Of a DNA stretch of 64,000 nt, positions 26,544 through 35,263 are shown one piece after another (within the stretch, counting starts at the first letter, position 1; every line of letters starts with the position of its first letter). The notes under the pieces are model-generated. The model had not been told where the DNA came from. It saw only the letters and a list, made by a program, of their open reading frames with translations, and searched no databases. Source of the DNA: Metabacillus litoralis (GTDB lineage: Bacteria; Bacillota; Bacilli; Bacillales; Bacillaceae); assembly GCF_003667825.1 (NCBI RefSeq), contig NZ_CP033043.1, positions 3,474,001-3,538,000 of the forward strand, read 5' to 3'. The position numbers and the translations under genes are program-made.

Positions 26544-26562
26544 CATACCCCCCTAATGTATG
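26544..26562 (-). promoter_or_regulatory. Dyad with G6 tract inside a promoter spacer
   Basis: Minus strand: TTTACA, 18 bases, TATAAA. The spacer and the edge of the -35 form CATAC-N9-GTATG around GGGGGG. A six-G tract flanked by a short dyad is typical of operators of the CsoR/RcnR/FrmR repressor family. Confidence 0.45.
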
Positions 26563-26652
26563 TAAAGAAACGTTTTAATATTTTTTTCCAATTTCATTAT
26601 TACAACTAAATGAAACCCTTTACCTTTAACTAAAACGACTCTTGAACAACCT

Positions 26653-27636
26653 TTATTCACCTTCCAAGTTACTCTCAATAAACTCATTAATTTGTTTACT
26701 CATTTCTTGAGATTTTGTCCAGTGCAAATAATGATGTCCATCTAAGGTGATAAGTTCACTTGTCTTTTGATTACGTAATTGGTCTTGATAAAATGTCACG
26801 TTTGATTTTCCTTCTTCATTAACCTTGTCTTCTTTCGTCGTGAACATCATAATAGGCATATTTGGAGGGAATACCATATTCTTTGTTTTCTTAATATTAT
26901 TACTTAGCTCTTGTGCTTCTTCGATCACATTCGAATTGTAAGCCTTCCAAGCAGAAAGCTTCTTTGTCATCAATAAATTCTGTTCAGAATAAGTTTCTTC
27001 ATCTGCGATAGGCAGAAAGTTATCTGAAATCACATTTACTGCAGCTCTTGCGATGCCCGTCGGAGCAACAAATTTCAGATATCCGGGCAAGCCTGGTGCA
27101 GATTCTTGAAAGTATTCTGTTGCCATTGGTAAGGTGCTATCAATACCAATAATGGCTTCCACCTCATCTGGATATTGATTAACGTAATACATGCTATAAA
27201 TTCCCGAAACAGAGTGAGGCATGAAGATATAAGGTCCATCAATATTGCTTTTTTTAAGAGCTGTTCTCATTTCCTCTGTTATGTTCTCTACTGTTCGTTC
27301 CTTCTTTGTGAACTCACTCCAGCCATAACCAAAGGGCTCAATGACAACTACTTTATGATGTTTTGCTAATTCATTCATTAACGGTTCGAAATCTAAGGCA
27401 GGGGCTGTCGTACCTAACCCACTTAAAAGAACAACAGTATGTTCACCTTTCCCCTTTGAATATACATGCATTTTCTTTCCATCTACCTCAACGAATTGCC
27501 CTAGTGCAGGGTACTTTTTTTGCTCAAATTTCGTCATAATTTGATGATATCCCATCCATAGTAGAAAGAATGATAGTAAGACGATCAAAACATTTCTAGT
27601 TCTTTTCCAAAATGTAGACTTTTTCTTCACCTTCAT
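26653..27636 (-). CDS. Membrane-anchored alpha/beta hydrolase
   Basis: 327 residues. N-terminal membrane anchor (about 12-30), then an alpha/beta-hydrolase domain. The nucleophile elbow is MPHSVSGIY (H-S-V-S-G in place of GxSxG, Ser near 144). LDGHHYLHW near the end supplies the catalytic His, and the strand before it (MPIMMFTTKEDK) the acidic residue region. Substrate unknown; proteins of this plan are often esterases or lipases facing outside. It has its own promoter with an 18-bp perfect palindrome over the start region. Confidence 0.83.
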   Translation of the reverse strand: MKVKKKSTFWKRTRNVLIVLLSFFLLWMGYHQIMTKFEQKKYPALGQFVEVDGKKMHVYSKGKGEHTVVLLSGLGTTAPALDFEPLMNELAKHHKVVVIEPFGYGWSEFTKKERTVENITEEMRTALKKSNIDGPYIFMPHSVSGIYSMYYVNQYPDEVEAIIGIDSTLPMATEYFQESAPGLPGYLKFVAPTGIARAAVNVISDNFLPIADEETYSEQNLLMTKKLSAWKAYNSNVIEEAQELSNNIKKTKNMVFPPNMPIMMFTTKEDKVNEEGKSNVTFYQDQLRNQKTSELITLDGHHYLHWTKSQEMSKQINEFIESNLEGE

Positions 27637-27728
27637 AGCTTCACATCTCCTAGTAATCTAATTCCACACGGTTTTTAAAAAAAACGAGTCATATATATAT
27701 TTGAACAATTCAAAGAAAGTCCACCAAA

Positions 27729-27746
27729 TACTAACGAACGTTAGTA
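27729..27746. promoter_or_regulatory. 18-bp palindromic operator, TetR type
   Basis: TACTAACGAACGTTAGTA is a perfect dyad except for its central AA. It lies just downstream of a minus-strand TTGATT-16-TATAAT promoter, so a bound repressor would block initiation of the hydrolase gene. No TetR gene is in the window. Confidence 0.7.
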
Positions 27747-27835
27747 CATTGATTATTATAATACTTCTTTTGTGAAAATCAACAAAAATATTCCAGTAAC
27801 TAGAAAAACTACAATAATGTACAGACCTGTAAAAA

Positions 27836-27875
27836 GCCAAGCACCTTAGTCAGATACAATACTAAGTGCTTGGCC
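27836..27875. terminator. Bidirectional-type terminator after YwmB gene
   Basis: GCCAAGCACcTTAGT and ACTAAGTGCTTGGC arms around a 10-base loop, A-run on one side and TTTTC on the other. Confidence 0.85.
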
Positions 27876-27884
27876 TTTTCACTA

Positions 27885-28610
27885 TTAATATTCCGTAATA
27901 ATAATCGGTGTTCCAATTGTCACATTTGTCCGTTCTTGGTCGGGACTATAGCGTAAGCCCATTTGCACATTAACTTCCTTATTATTCTTAGCTGGAATGC
28001 TTTCTTCCCATTTTTGTGTGTAACCAGAAATTGAATGAAACCCTTTTTCTTGAACACCCTCTATAAAATCTGCTCCATACCCATTCATTAGCTTTGTTGT
28101 CGTTTCTTTCAAATCGGGTTTCCCCTCAAGATATCCACTAATTGTATAATACTCTTTGTCTATTTTTACATTGATATTATCTACTATTGAATGAAGTCCC
28201 TTACTATCCAACGCGTTATCTTTAAATTGTATTGTTAAAAACATTTGATAACGATCATTACTTTCCGTTACATAAATTTGAATTTTATGAAGCTGACTAC
28301 TTACCTGCTTATTTATTTTTGCCTCAACAGTGACATGATGGTTTTCTGGTTCATGTGTGATCCATTCGTTTATAAAAGGAAACTCATCTTTTGTATTTCC
28401 CACTATTTTTTTAACCTCTTCATCACTATTCGCAGTACCTAAGTCTGCTTTTAAGTATCCTTGCCATGAAGTGATGCTTATCTGATTCTTTTCTGCGATT
28501 TCGATCATTTCTTCTAATTTATATTCTCCATTACTTCCTTCTACAGAATGAATAGAATAAAAAATAATAGTAATTAGACAGCTTACTATTAGCCCAATTT
28601 GTTTGATCAT
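27885..28610 (-). CDS. ywmB: YwmB-family secreted protein
   Basis: 241 residues from ATG MIKQIGL (GGGGAGAG upstream; the frame opens 6 codons earlier). Signal peptide or N-terminal anchor about 1-24, then two alpha/beta repeats with a conserved C-terminal TNVTIGTPIIITEY, characteristic of YwmB (DUF1779), a TBP-like fold protein of spore-formers that usually accompanies cell-wall genes such as murA and spoIID. Here those neighbours are absent. Function is unknown. Confidence 0.8.
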   Translation of the reverse strand: MIKQIGLIVSCLITIIFYSIHSVEGSNGEYKLEEMIEIAEKNQISITSWQGYLKADLGTANSDEEVKKIVGNTKDEFPFINEWITHEPENHHVTVEAKINKQVSSQLHKIQIYVTESNDRYQMFLTIQFKDNALDSKGLHSIVDNINVKIDKEYYTISGYLEGKPDLKETTTKLMNGYGADFIEGVQEKGFHSISGYTQKWEESIPAKNNKEVNVQMGLRYSPDQERTNVTIGTPIIITEY

Positions 28611-28756
28611 TGCTCTCTCTCCCCTCAAGAAAAAGGATTGACTTTTTTTACTAGATATATACCTATTAAAATACTAATTGAGGAAAAATAAAAAAGGATG
28701 GAACTAAATATCACGATGGTCATAACATATAAAAAAGCTTAATAAGGGGATGTTGA

Positions 28757-28966
28757 GTGTCAATGCTGCTAAAAAACCTAATACCGATCTTTGTCATTCT
28801 TTTGCTTTCAGCTGGAGCATGGTTAATCCCATCTGAGCAACTTCACTCCGAAATTCCAGCATTAGAGGTCTTTGGTAAGATTGGCACCACAATATCAGTT
28901 GTAATGATTATGTCTTTTCTCCTCCTGTATGTAATCTACCGATTAATAAGAAAAAACTCGTGTTAA
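28757..28966 (+). CDS. Small two-helix membrane protein
   Basis: 69 residues from GTG (AAGGGG six bases upstream; an ATG two codons later is an alternative). Two hydrophobic segments, about 7-25 and 45-63, with an acidic outside loop and a basic C-terminus (RLIRKNSC). Reminiscent of small Bacillus membrane proteins of unknown role; no family assigned. Confidence 0.6.
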   Translation: MSMLLKNLIPIFVILLLSAGAWLIPSEQLHSEIPALEVFGKIGTTISVVMIMSFLLLYVIYRLIRKNSC

Positions 28967-29011
28967 AAGAATGAAATGATAGATTACACTATGAAGTTAG
29001 GGTGAATATAA

Positions 29012-29239
29012 GTGTTTGTAACATTACTACTACCGACCGTCATTCCCTATGGCAACCCAGTCACATTTTTTAATCCAACAGCTAGCTATCATCGTAAAAG
29101 GGAATTTTTCAATTGGGTTCATATGGTTCAAATAAAATATAGTCCATATCAATCTGTACCTTTATTACAAACAGATACAATGATTGAAGGAGAATTAAGT
29201 CCCCAGACAAATTTTGTCCCAAATAATCCTTCACCTTAA
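29012..29239 (+). CDS. Possible small protein, unknown
   Basis: 75 codons from GTG with AGGGTG seven bases upstream, ending just before a strong hairpin. Pro- and Tyr-rich, no clear membrane helix or motif. The ribosome site and terminator argue for a gene, but composition is unremarkable and no homologue is recalled. Confidence 0.35.
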   Translation: MFVTLLLPTVIPYGNPVTFFNPTASYHRKREFFNWVHMVQIKYSPYQSVPLLQTDTMIEGELSPQTNFVPNNPSP

Positions 29240-29240
29240 A

Positions 29241-29275
29241 TAGAAGGAGTTACCCCCGGTGGGTAACTCCTTCTA
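29241..29275. terminator. Perfect 15-bp hairpin between converging genes
   Basis: TAGAAGGAGTTACCC (29241-29255), loop CCGGT, and its exact complement 29261-29275. No good T-run on either side, so termination may be weak or the hairpin may protect the mRNA end. Confidence 0.7.
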
Positions 29276-29276
29276 T

Positions 29277-30170
29277 TCATTTCTTCTCCACCGCATGTCC
29301 ACCAAATTCATTTCTTAACGCCGCAACAACCTTCCCAGTAAACGTGTCATTTTCCAATGACCGGTAACGCATTAGTAACGAAAGAGCAATAACAGGTGTT
29401 GCTGTTTGAAGGTCTAGTGCTTCCTCTACTGTCCATTTTCCTTCTCCTGAAGAATGCATAATGCCTTTAAGATCATCTAGTTTCGCGTCTTTCGAAAAAG
29501 CACTCTCGGTAAGTTCCATTAACCATGAACGAATCACAGATCCGTTACTCCAGACGCGAGCAACTTTTTCATAGTCATAATCAAACTGACTTTTTTCTAA
29601 CACTTCAAATCCTTCACCAATTGCAGCCATCATGCCGTATTCAATCCCATTGTGAACCATTTTCAAGAAATGGCCACTACCGGATTTTCCTGTGTATAAA
29701 TAGCCTTTTTCAACAGCCGTATCACGAAAAAGTGGTTCAACAATTTCCCATGCCTCAGGGTCTCCGCCAATCATGTAATTTGCGCCATGACGGGCACCCT
29801 CCATCCCACCGGATGTTCCAGCATCCAAATAACTTACTCCTATTTCCTTGAATTCCTCATAACGTCTCATCGATTCTTTATAATGTGAATTTCCCGCTTC
29901 AATCACAATATCTCCGTTTGAAAGGATCGGTTTTAAATCGCTAATGACCTTATCGACCACTTGATGTGGAACCATAATCCAAATAATTCTTGGAGTATGT
30001 AAAGATTGCACGAACTCTTCAAGAGTCGATGTACCTTGAGCCCCGTATGCCTGAATTTCTTCAATAGCTTGCTCATTAATATCATATGCAACAACTTCAT
30101 GGTGATGGTCGATTAAGTTTTTACTAATGTTAAGACCCATTTTTCCTAAACCAATCAATCCTACTTTCAT
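29277..30170 (-). CDS. gnd: 6-phosphogluconate dehydrogenase, short form
   Basis: Oxidative decarboxylation of 6-phosphogluconate to ribulose 5-phosphate. 297 residues, the short decarboxylating type (Bacillus YqeC-like), not the ~470-residue form. Rossmann motif GLIGLGKMGLNISKNL at the N-terminus; GTSGGMEGARHGANYMIGG near 120 and KMVHNGIEYGMM near 175 are the substrate and catalytic segments. Short forms often prefer NAD. It starts 12 bp after zwf with GGAGG in the gap, so the two consecutive pentose-phosphate steps are one operon. Confidence 0.93.
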   Translation of the reverse strand: MKVGLIGLGKMGLNISKNLIDHHHEVVAYDINEQAIEEIQAYGAQGTSTLEEFVQSLHTPRIIWIMVPHQVVDKVISDLKPILSNGDIVIEAGNSHYKESMRRYEEFKEIGVSYLDAGTSGGMEGARHGANYMIGGDPEAWEIVEPLFRDTAVEKGYLYTGKSGSGHFLKMVHNGIEYGMMAAIGEGFEVLEKSQFDYDYEKVARVWSNGSVIRSWLMELTESAFSKDAKLDDLKGIMHSSGEGKWTVEEALDLQTATPVIALSLLMRYRSLENDTFTGKVVAALRNEFGGHAVEKK

Positions 30171-30182
30171 GTCATTTCCTCC

Positions 30183-31742
30183 TTAATGGTCTAACTCTAT
30201 GTCAGACATAGATTGTTCTTGTCTAGGTGGAGCTAGCTGATGTGGTAAGAATTTAGGGAATTCATCCTTTTCTGGTTTTGTTTGATCCAACCACCAGCCA
30301 AATCCATCTTCTTCAAGTAGCTCATATGATGCCTCAGGCCCATATGAACCAGAAGGGTACATGTGTAATGGAACAAGATTTTCTTCAAAGGCTTCCAAGA
30401 TGGGCTGAACAAGCTTCCAAGAAAGTTCAACCTCCTTCCAATGAGCAAAATACGTAGAATCACCTTCTAATGCATCTAGAAGCAGAACTTCATAGGCTTC
30501 AGGCAAACTAATATGTTGTGGGGAAAAATCTACAGAGATCGGGACAATTTTTCCACCTTGTAAAGGACTTTTACTATTTAATTGTAGAGAAACTTCCGGA
30601 TCTGGATTTATTCCGATCTCTAATATATTTGGACATGTTTCTACATTTTGTGTTTCATAAAGCTCTTTTAACGGATTTTTAAATTCAATAACGATCCTCG
30701 TAGACTTATTTTTCATCCTTTTACCTGTACGTATATAGAACGGAACGCCTTTCCAAACTGGATCATCTATCCATAAACGAGCTGCTACAAATGTGTCATT
30801 CGTAGATGTAGGATCTACACCCTGTTCATTTGTATATCCTGGCACTTGTTGCCCATTGATCTCACCAGGACCATATTGCCCTCTGATCACTTGTGTACTT
30901 ACTTCTTCTTTTGGAATTGGACGGACGGCTTTGATTACTTTTCTCTTTTCTTCTCGGATATCTTTTGCCGTTAATCCAGATGGCAAATGCATGCCAACCA
31001 TCATAAGAAGCTGCAGCATATGATTTTGAAACATATCACGAATAGCCCCAGCTTTATCGTAATAACCTGCTCGGCTTTCGACACCAACGGTTTCACTAGC
31101 CGTTATTTGGACATTCGCAATATGTTCATTATTCCAAAGTGATTGAAGAACTGGATTAGCAAATTCCAATGCTTCAAGATTTTGAACCATTGGCTTTCCT
31201 AAGTAATGATCAATTCGATAGATTTCCTCTTCATCAAATGCACTTGTTAACTTCTCATTTAATTGTTGCGCTGATGCAAGGTCGTGCCCGAACGGCTTTT
31301 CGATAATAAGCCGCTTCCATCCGTTTGTCTCTCCTAAACCTGATTCTTTTATCTTTAATGCGATCACATCAAAAAATTGTGGAGCCACCGATAAATAAAA
31401 CAAACGGTTTTCTGGAATATGTAACACCTGTTCTCGCTCTTTGATTAGAGTTAATAATCCTTGATATTCCTGATCCTTTGTCACATCCACCTTGCAGTAG
31501 CGAATAAGCTTGAGAAACTCCTGCATTTGAGGGATTGTTGCATCAAACTCTGTAAAGGATTGAATCGTTTGCTTGATATGCTCATGAAAATCTTCATCAG
31601 AGAGGTCTGTAAGGCTAGCCCCTATGATCGAAAACGGAGTTGGCAGCTTTTGTTCATAAAATAATCGAAACAGGGCCGGAATAATTTTTCTCTTTGCCAA
31701 ATCTCCAGTTGCACCAAATAATACAAAGGTTGAAGAATCCAT
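30183..31742 (-). CDS. zwf: Glucose-6-phosphate 1-dehydrogenase
   Basis: First enzyme of the oxidative pentose-phosphate pathway (glucose 6-phosphate to 6-phosphogluconolactone, NADP). 519 residues, near the usual ~490-510. N-terminal FGATGDLAKRKIIPALF is the nucleotide-binding site; EKPFGHDLASA and RIDHYLGKPMVQNL (active-site Asp-His and Lys) are intact. The promoter region upstream is shared with a 21-bp repeat array. gnd follows directly. Confidence 0.96.
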   Translation of the reverse strand: MDSSTFVLFGATGDLAKRKIIPALFRLFYEQKLPTPFSIIGASLTDLSDEDFHEHIKQTIQSFTEFDATIPQMQEFLKLIRYCKVDVTKDQEYQGLLTLIKEREQVLHIPENRLFYLSVAPQFFDVIALKIKESGLGETNGWKRLIIEKPFGHDLASAQQLNEKLTSAFDEEEIYRIDHYLGKPMVQNLEALEFANPVLQSLWNNEHIANVQITASETVGVESRAGYYDKAGAIRDMFQNHMLQLLMMVGMHLPSGLTAKDIREEKRKVIKAVRPIPKEEVSTQVIRGQYGPGEINGQQVPGYTNEQGVDPTSTNDTFVAARLWIDDPVWKGVPFYIRTGKRMKNKSTRIVIEFKNPLKELYETQNVETCPNILEIGINPDPEVSLQLNSKSPLQGGKIVPISVDFSPQHISLPEAYEVLLLDALEGDSTYFAHWKEVELSWKLVQPILEAFEENLVPLHMYPSGSYGPEASYELLEEDGFGWWLDQTKPEKDEFPKFLPHQLAPPRQEQSMSDIELDH

Positions 31743-32140
31743 CTTACCGCCATCCTTTTTTGCCTTTTATAAACATTTATTATGCTTATTGTGTCCGATG
31801 GTAGCTAAATTAAAAGGGGGAATTTATTGAATACTCTGGTGTAATTCTTGAGATTGTCGAAATTTATCGAATCGGAAATAAGTAGGGCAAAATCGAAGAT
31901 AAAAGCTTAATAATCGACGATAAACCTTCCAAAATCGAAGATAAAAGCTTAATAATCGACGATAAACAAATCTTACCCCTGCTAATTTGTAAGCACATAC
32001 GGCTAAATCCTGATAAGTCTTTCTTAGTAAAATCCAGTTTCCTTCTCCTACTTAAGCTTCATATTTAGGGAAATCTGGAACTTTCTCCTAAACAGAAACG
32101 TCTTATTAATAGATACTTAAACAGAGGAGAGGTTTTAAAA
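31743..32140. other. 398-bp divergent intergenic region with array 2
   Basis: Between zwf (minus) and the SbsC-like gene (plus). It contains 21-bp array 2 (31870-31963) and otherwise AT-rich DNA in which both promoters must lie. I see no small gene. Confidence 0.6.
31870..31963. repeat. 21-bp periodic array 2, opposite orientation
   Basis: Plus strand AATCGAAGAT at 31891 and 31933 alternates with AATCGACGAT at 31912 and 31954; a degraded unit AATCGGAAAT stands at 31870. All steps are exactly 21 bp. Units alternate so that a 37-bp block recurs at 42 bp. Relative to arrays 1 and 3 the motif is inverted. Confidence 0.83.
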
Positions 32141-33094
32141 GTGAAAAAACATTTTATAAAAGGAGCCCTTATCTCGAGTCTTCTTTTAACAAGTAATGCT
32201 GTCCTTATTGATCCTGTAAATGCCCAAGTTCAAACGTCTTCACAAGTTACGTTTCAACAAGCATATAAGCAAGGCGAAGTATTTTCCGAGAAAATCCTTA
32301 CTTACTATCGAGCTGTTGAAGCAGGAGACATTGAAAAAATCAATCATTTATATGATGATTTTACGAGTGATCTAAAAAAGATTGAACAAACGATCGGGAA
32401 GGTTCCTGGTTATCAAAACCGTAAAAATCTACAAAGATGGTTTGTTCATCCCGCGAAGGTGGACATTGAACGAACGATATATGAGGTTTCACAATATCGG
32501 TTATTAGATAAAGTGACTGACAAAGTAGAAGAAGATCAGCTAGAGGTTGCAGAATCTTTGCTAGATAAATTAGATAGACTAAAAAAACGTGGGAAAGAAA
32601 TAAAACAGACTACTGGATATAAATCACTCCCTCGACAAATTTATAACGATTTATACTTAAAGGAAACTGTCACCCAAGGCCATTTAGTAACCGCCTATAC
32701 TAAGAAATATAAAACGATAATCGACTCAGGAAATCTCCCCCTGCTTAATGATTCATTTCTGCAATTAAGAAGTAGTATGAAGCAAATGGATTTGCTAATT
32801 GGTCAAATTCCTAATGCTAACACAAGGAAAAAATTCGGAGAAGAGATTGTAAGACCTGCTAAACTTCAATTAGAGAGAACCCGTTACGAAATATCACAAT
32901 ATCAGTTAATGGAAACAATCAAAAATGATCTCATCACAAATGGAAGTAAAGAGCAGTACGAAGAACAAATGGCAATGCTTCAACGCTTAAAGGCACGTAC
33001 AGAGGAAAAAAATCAGTCAGGCACCTATGAAGCTGTACCCCAGATTGAAAAGGCATTAAGGAAGTATGAGCAAACATTACAAGCAACAGAATAA
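32141..33094 (+). CDS. Secreted protein with two SbsC-like helical domains
   Basis: 317 residues, GTG start with GGAGAGG eight bases upstream. Signal peptide about 1-28 (ends VNA-Q). Two tandem ~130-residue domains share PAKVDIERTIYEVSQYRLL (first) and PAKLQLERTRYEISQYQLM (second), each followed by a LxRLKxR helix. This resembles the helical repeat near the C-terminus of the SbsC S-layer protein. No SLH or LPxTG anchor is present, so the protein is probably released or wall-bound through these domains. Role unknown. Confidence 0.75.
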   Translation: MKKHFIKGALISSLLLTSNAVLIDPVNAQVQTSSQVTFQQAYKQGEVFSEKILTYYRAVEAGDIEKINHLYDDFTSDLKKIEQTIGKVPGYQNRKNLQRWFVHPAKVDIERTIYEVSQYRLLDKVTDKVEEDQLEVAESLLDKLDRLKKRGKEIKQTTGYKSLPRQIYNDLYLKETVTQGHLVTAYTKKYKTIIDSGNLPLLNDSFLQLRSSMKQMDLLIGQIPNANTRKKFGEEIVRPAKLQLERTRYEISQYQLMETIKNDLITNGSKEQYEEQMAMLQRLKARTEEKNQSGTYEAVPQIEKALRKYEQTLQATE

Positions 33095-33118
33095 AATATA
33101 AGAAAAAACAATCAAAAA

Positions 33119-33150
33119 TAGCCTATCAATTTACATGAATTGATAGGCTA
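33119..33150. terminator. Terminator between SbsC-like gene and asb operon
   Basis: TAGCCTATCAATT and AATTGATAGGCTA arms, 6-base loop. The T-run (ATTTTTG) is better on the minus strand, so it probably ends the asbA-F transcript. Confidence 0.85.
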
Positions 33151-33178
33151 CTTTCTTTGCTAACTTTATTCAAGATCA

Positions 33179-34012
33179 CTACTCTTTTCTCACCTTCATA
33201 GCCTCAATTATCTCATTAATCTGCTTCCCATCCTTCTCAAGCACTTCCTTCACATTTGGACCAAACCATTCTAACGATGCATGTACGTCCCTTGCTGGAA
33301 TCAGTTTCTCAAGGAACTCCTGATAATTTACAGACCCTTCAAATAATGAAACCATTCCTTTTCTAGAGCCGGCGGCTGCATAAACATTATTAGGAGAGAA
33401 AACATCTAATTGAGACCGCGAGGCAATATTTTTAAAGTGAAAATGAGACACATATGGTCCAAGCTGCTTCATAGCTTCAAGTGGATTTATGCCAGATTCC
33501 CATACATGTAACACATCAAAGTTTATTCGGAGAGCAGGGTGATTTGCTTCTTCAAGCAGCTGAATCGTTGAAGCTACGTTATCTGCTAACGTATTTGGAT
33601 GTGTTTCAACAAGAACAGACTGGCCTTCTGAATAAAGGTATTCACAGATCAATTGAAGCTTTTCTATCAAATCTTCTCGTTCCATTTTAGTTGTCTGCGC
33701 ACTTCCCTTTTTTCCAACAAAAGTGCGAATCTTTTTTGTTCCCCAATGCTTTGCTAGTTGAGAAAGCTTTTTCGTTTCTGCAAGTAGATCTGATTCGCTA
33801 GCCTCTAACGGAAGGTAATCGCTAAGCATACTTGTTTCTAAACCATATGCATTCAGCCAGTCTGCTCCATAATGAGGTTCATCGGCTAGGTTTTTTGCAT
33901 GAATTCCCCAAAGCTCAATCCCCTGAAAATCGCGGTTTTGAGCCCAGTGCGCGATTTGATCAAGGGAGTGGAGATGATGTCGAAAAGAGATTGTGCAGAT
34001 CGAGAGCTTCAT
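33179..34012 (-). CDS. asbF: 3-dehydroshikimate dehydratase of petrobactin synthesis
   Basis: Converts 3-dehydroshikimate to 3,4-dihydroxybenzoate, the catechol unit of petrobactin. 277 residues, a xylose-isomerase-like TIM barrel. Visible metal-site segments: GQSVLVETHPNT (Glu), INFDVLHVWESG (Asp, His) and VSHFHFKN (His). Length matches AsbF (~280). Its ATG overlaps the asbE stop by 4 bp. Last gene of the operon, followed by a terminator. Confidence 0.93.
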   Translation of the reverse strand: MKLSICTISFRHHLHSLDQIAHWAQNRDFQGIELWGIHAKNLADEPHYGADWLNAYGLETSMLSDYLPLEASESDLLAETKKLSQLAKHWGTKKIRTFVGKKGSAQTTKMEREDLIEKLQLICEYLYSEGQSVLVETHPNTLADNVASTIQLLEEANHPALRINFDVLHVWESGINPLEAMKQLGPYVSHFHFKNIASRSQLDVFSPNNVYAAAGSRKGMVSLFEGSVNYQEFLEKLIPARDVHASLEWFGPNVKEVLEKDGKQINEIIEAMKVRKE

Positions 34013-34992
34013 ATCATTGTCACCTTCTTTATCTTGTTGTTTTGTCCTTTAGACCATTGTTCAAAGCATTGCAATAATCCCTGTTTAATCTTAAATTCTC
34101 GTTCGTTTTGCTCAGCTAATTTTGAAGTAATATCATCAACAAGTGATAAGTCCTTTGTTAGCGCAAGCTTCATTGCTCGGTATTGTATAGTTGTATACCC
34201 CTTTACAAGATGTTCAATTTCATCACACCAAGCTTCAAAGCCATCCTCCTCAAGCTCAAGAAGCTCCCAAAAGTAAGCAAAGGCATGCTCATACGCATAT
34301 TTTCGAATCGCAAGTACAGGTAATTGCTTTAATGCCGGTGAAAGCTGACCTAGATTCTCCTTCTGTTCTCCAATTGTATAGGCTTTAACAATGTCTGATA
34401 GAGCATCTGTAATAGGATTGGAATCAAGCTTAAGGCAAGTATGAAAATAAGCTTGAATTGTCTCAGCACTTGGAGGGCGAATCCTTTCAGCCTGAAAAAC
34501 ATACCCTCCTTCTACTGCTGGTTCCGCAATGGCGTTCAGAATTCTGTCCTTCGGTAATACGCCCTCCCACCTAAAATCAGGATCATACATAAACCACTCA
34601 TCCTCATTTCCTGTTTTTTCAAGCATCACATAATGAGGAAAAGGCTTTGAATGAAACTTATTTTCTCGTTCTGGAAGCAGTGATAAGTCGAGCATCACCA
34701 TCACATATTGGTGCCGATCTTTATCCTCTAAAAGTGTTAACATCTTTTCGATATTTTCCTGCTTTGATTTTGACTCGTCGTACCATTTTTGTAGCTTAAT
34801 ACCGTAAAGCATTTCATACCATGTTTGAAAAAATTCATGGTCAATTCTGTCTGAATGGTACGTTAATGTTCCATCCTCAAGAACATCAAAATCTGCGTCC
34901 CAGACACCAAAATAATAAGGCCTATGGTCAACTCCATTTGTTTTCTTAATGACCTCACAAACACAGCTAACAAAGCAATGAACTTTAATCAT
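34009..34992 (-). CDS. asbE: Petrobactin synthesis AsbE, dihydroxybenzoyl transferase
   Basis: About 327 residues from ATG MIKVHCFVSC, which overlaps the asbD stop by 8 bp; the frame opens 9 codons earlier inside asbD. In the known pathway AsbE moves the 3,4-dihydroxybenzoyl group from the AsbD carrier to a spermidine amine. The protein is a distinct family found almost only in asb operons; HCFVSC near the start provides a Cys. Assignment rests on position between carrier and dehydratase and on length. Confidence 0.88.
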   Translation of the reverse strand: MIKVHCFVSCVCEVIKKTNGVDHRPYYFGVWDADFDVLEDGTLTYHSDRIDHEFFQTWYEMLYGIKLQKWYDESKSKQENIEKMLTLLEDKDRHQYVMVMLDLSLLPERENKFHSKPFPHYVMLEKTGNEDEWFMYDPDFRWEGVLPKDRILNAIAEPAVEGGYVFQAERIRPPSAETIQAYFHTCLKLDSNPITDALSDIVKAYTIGEQKENLGQLSPALKQLPVLAIRKYAYEHAFAYFWELLELEEDGFEAWCDEIEHLVKGYTTIQYRAMKLALTKDLSLVDDITSKLAEQNEREFKIKQGLLQCFEQWSKGQNNKIKKVTMI

Positions 34993-35263
34993 GGGTTTCC
35001 ACCACCACCCCTTTTTCATGCTGGCGCTCTAAGAAAGTAGCTAAGTGGCCTACTGTTCTAAAATCATTTGGTGAAAGTGCCTCGTCTGGCATTTTGATCC
35101 CTAGATCTAACTCAATGAATAAAATCAGCTCTAAAATCATGACTGAATCCATATAAAGATCTTCATTTAAACGTGCTTCTTCATGAAAGGAAGCGATCGT
35201 CGGAAGCTCTATTTTATTTTTCAATATGTGATAGATTGCTTGAATGATATCATCTCTTGTCAT
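34985..35263 (-). CDS. asbD: Aryl carrier protein of petrobactin synthesis
   Basis: 92-residue acyl-carrier domain. The phosphopantetheine serine is in LYMDSVMILELIL near residue 39, with the acidic helix around it typical of carriers. It holds 3,4-dihydroxybenzoate as a thioester after activation by AsbC. ATG overlaps the asbC stop by 4 bp. Confidence 0.92.
   Translation of the reverse strand: MTRDDIIQAIYHILKNKIELPTIASFHEEARLNEDLYMDSVMILELILFIELDLGIKMPDEALSPNDFRTVGHLATFLERQHEKGVVVETHD

Noticed and set aside
27658..27840. 60-codon minus-strand frame upstream of the hydrolase
   Set aside because: It runs through the promoter and palindrome and has no ribosome site.
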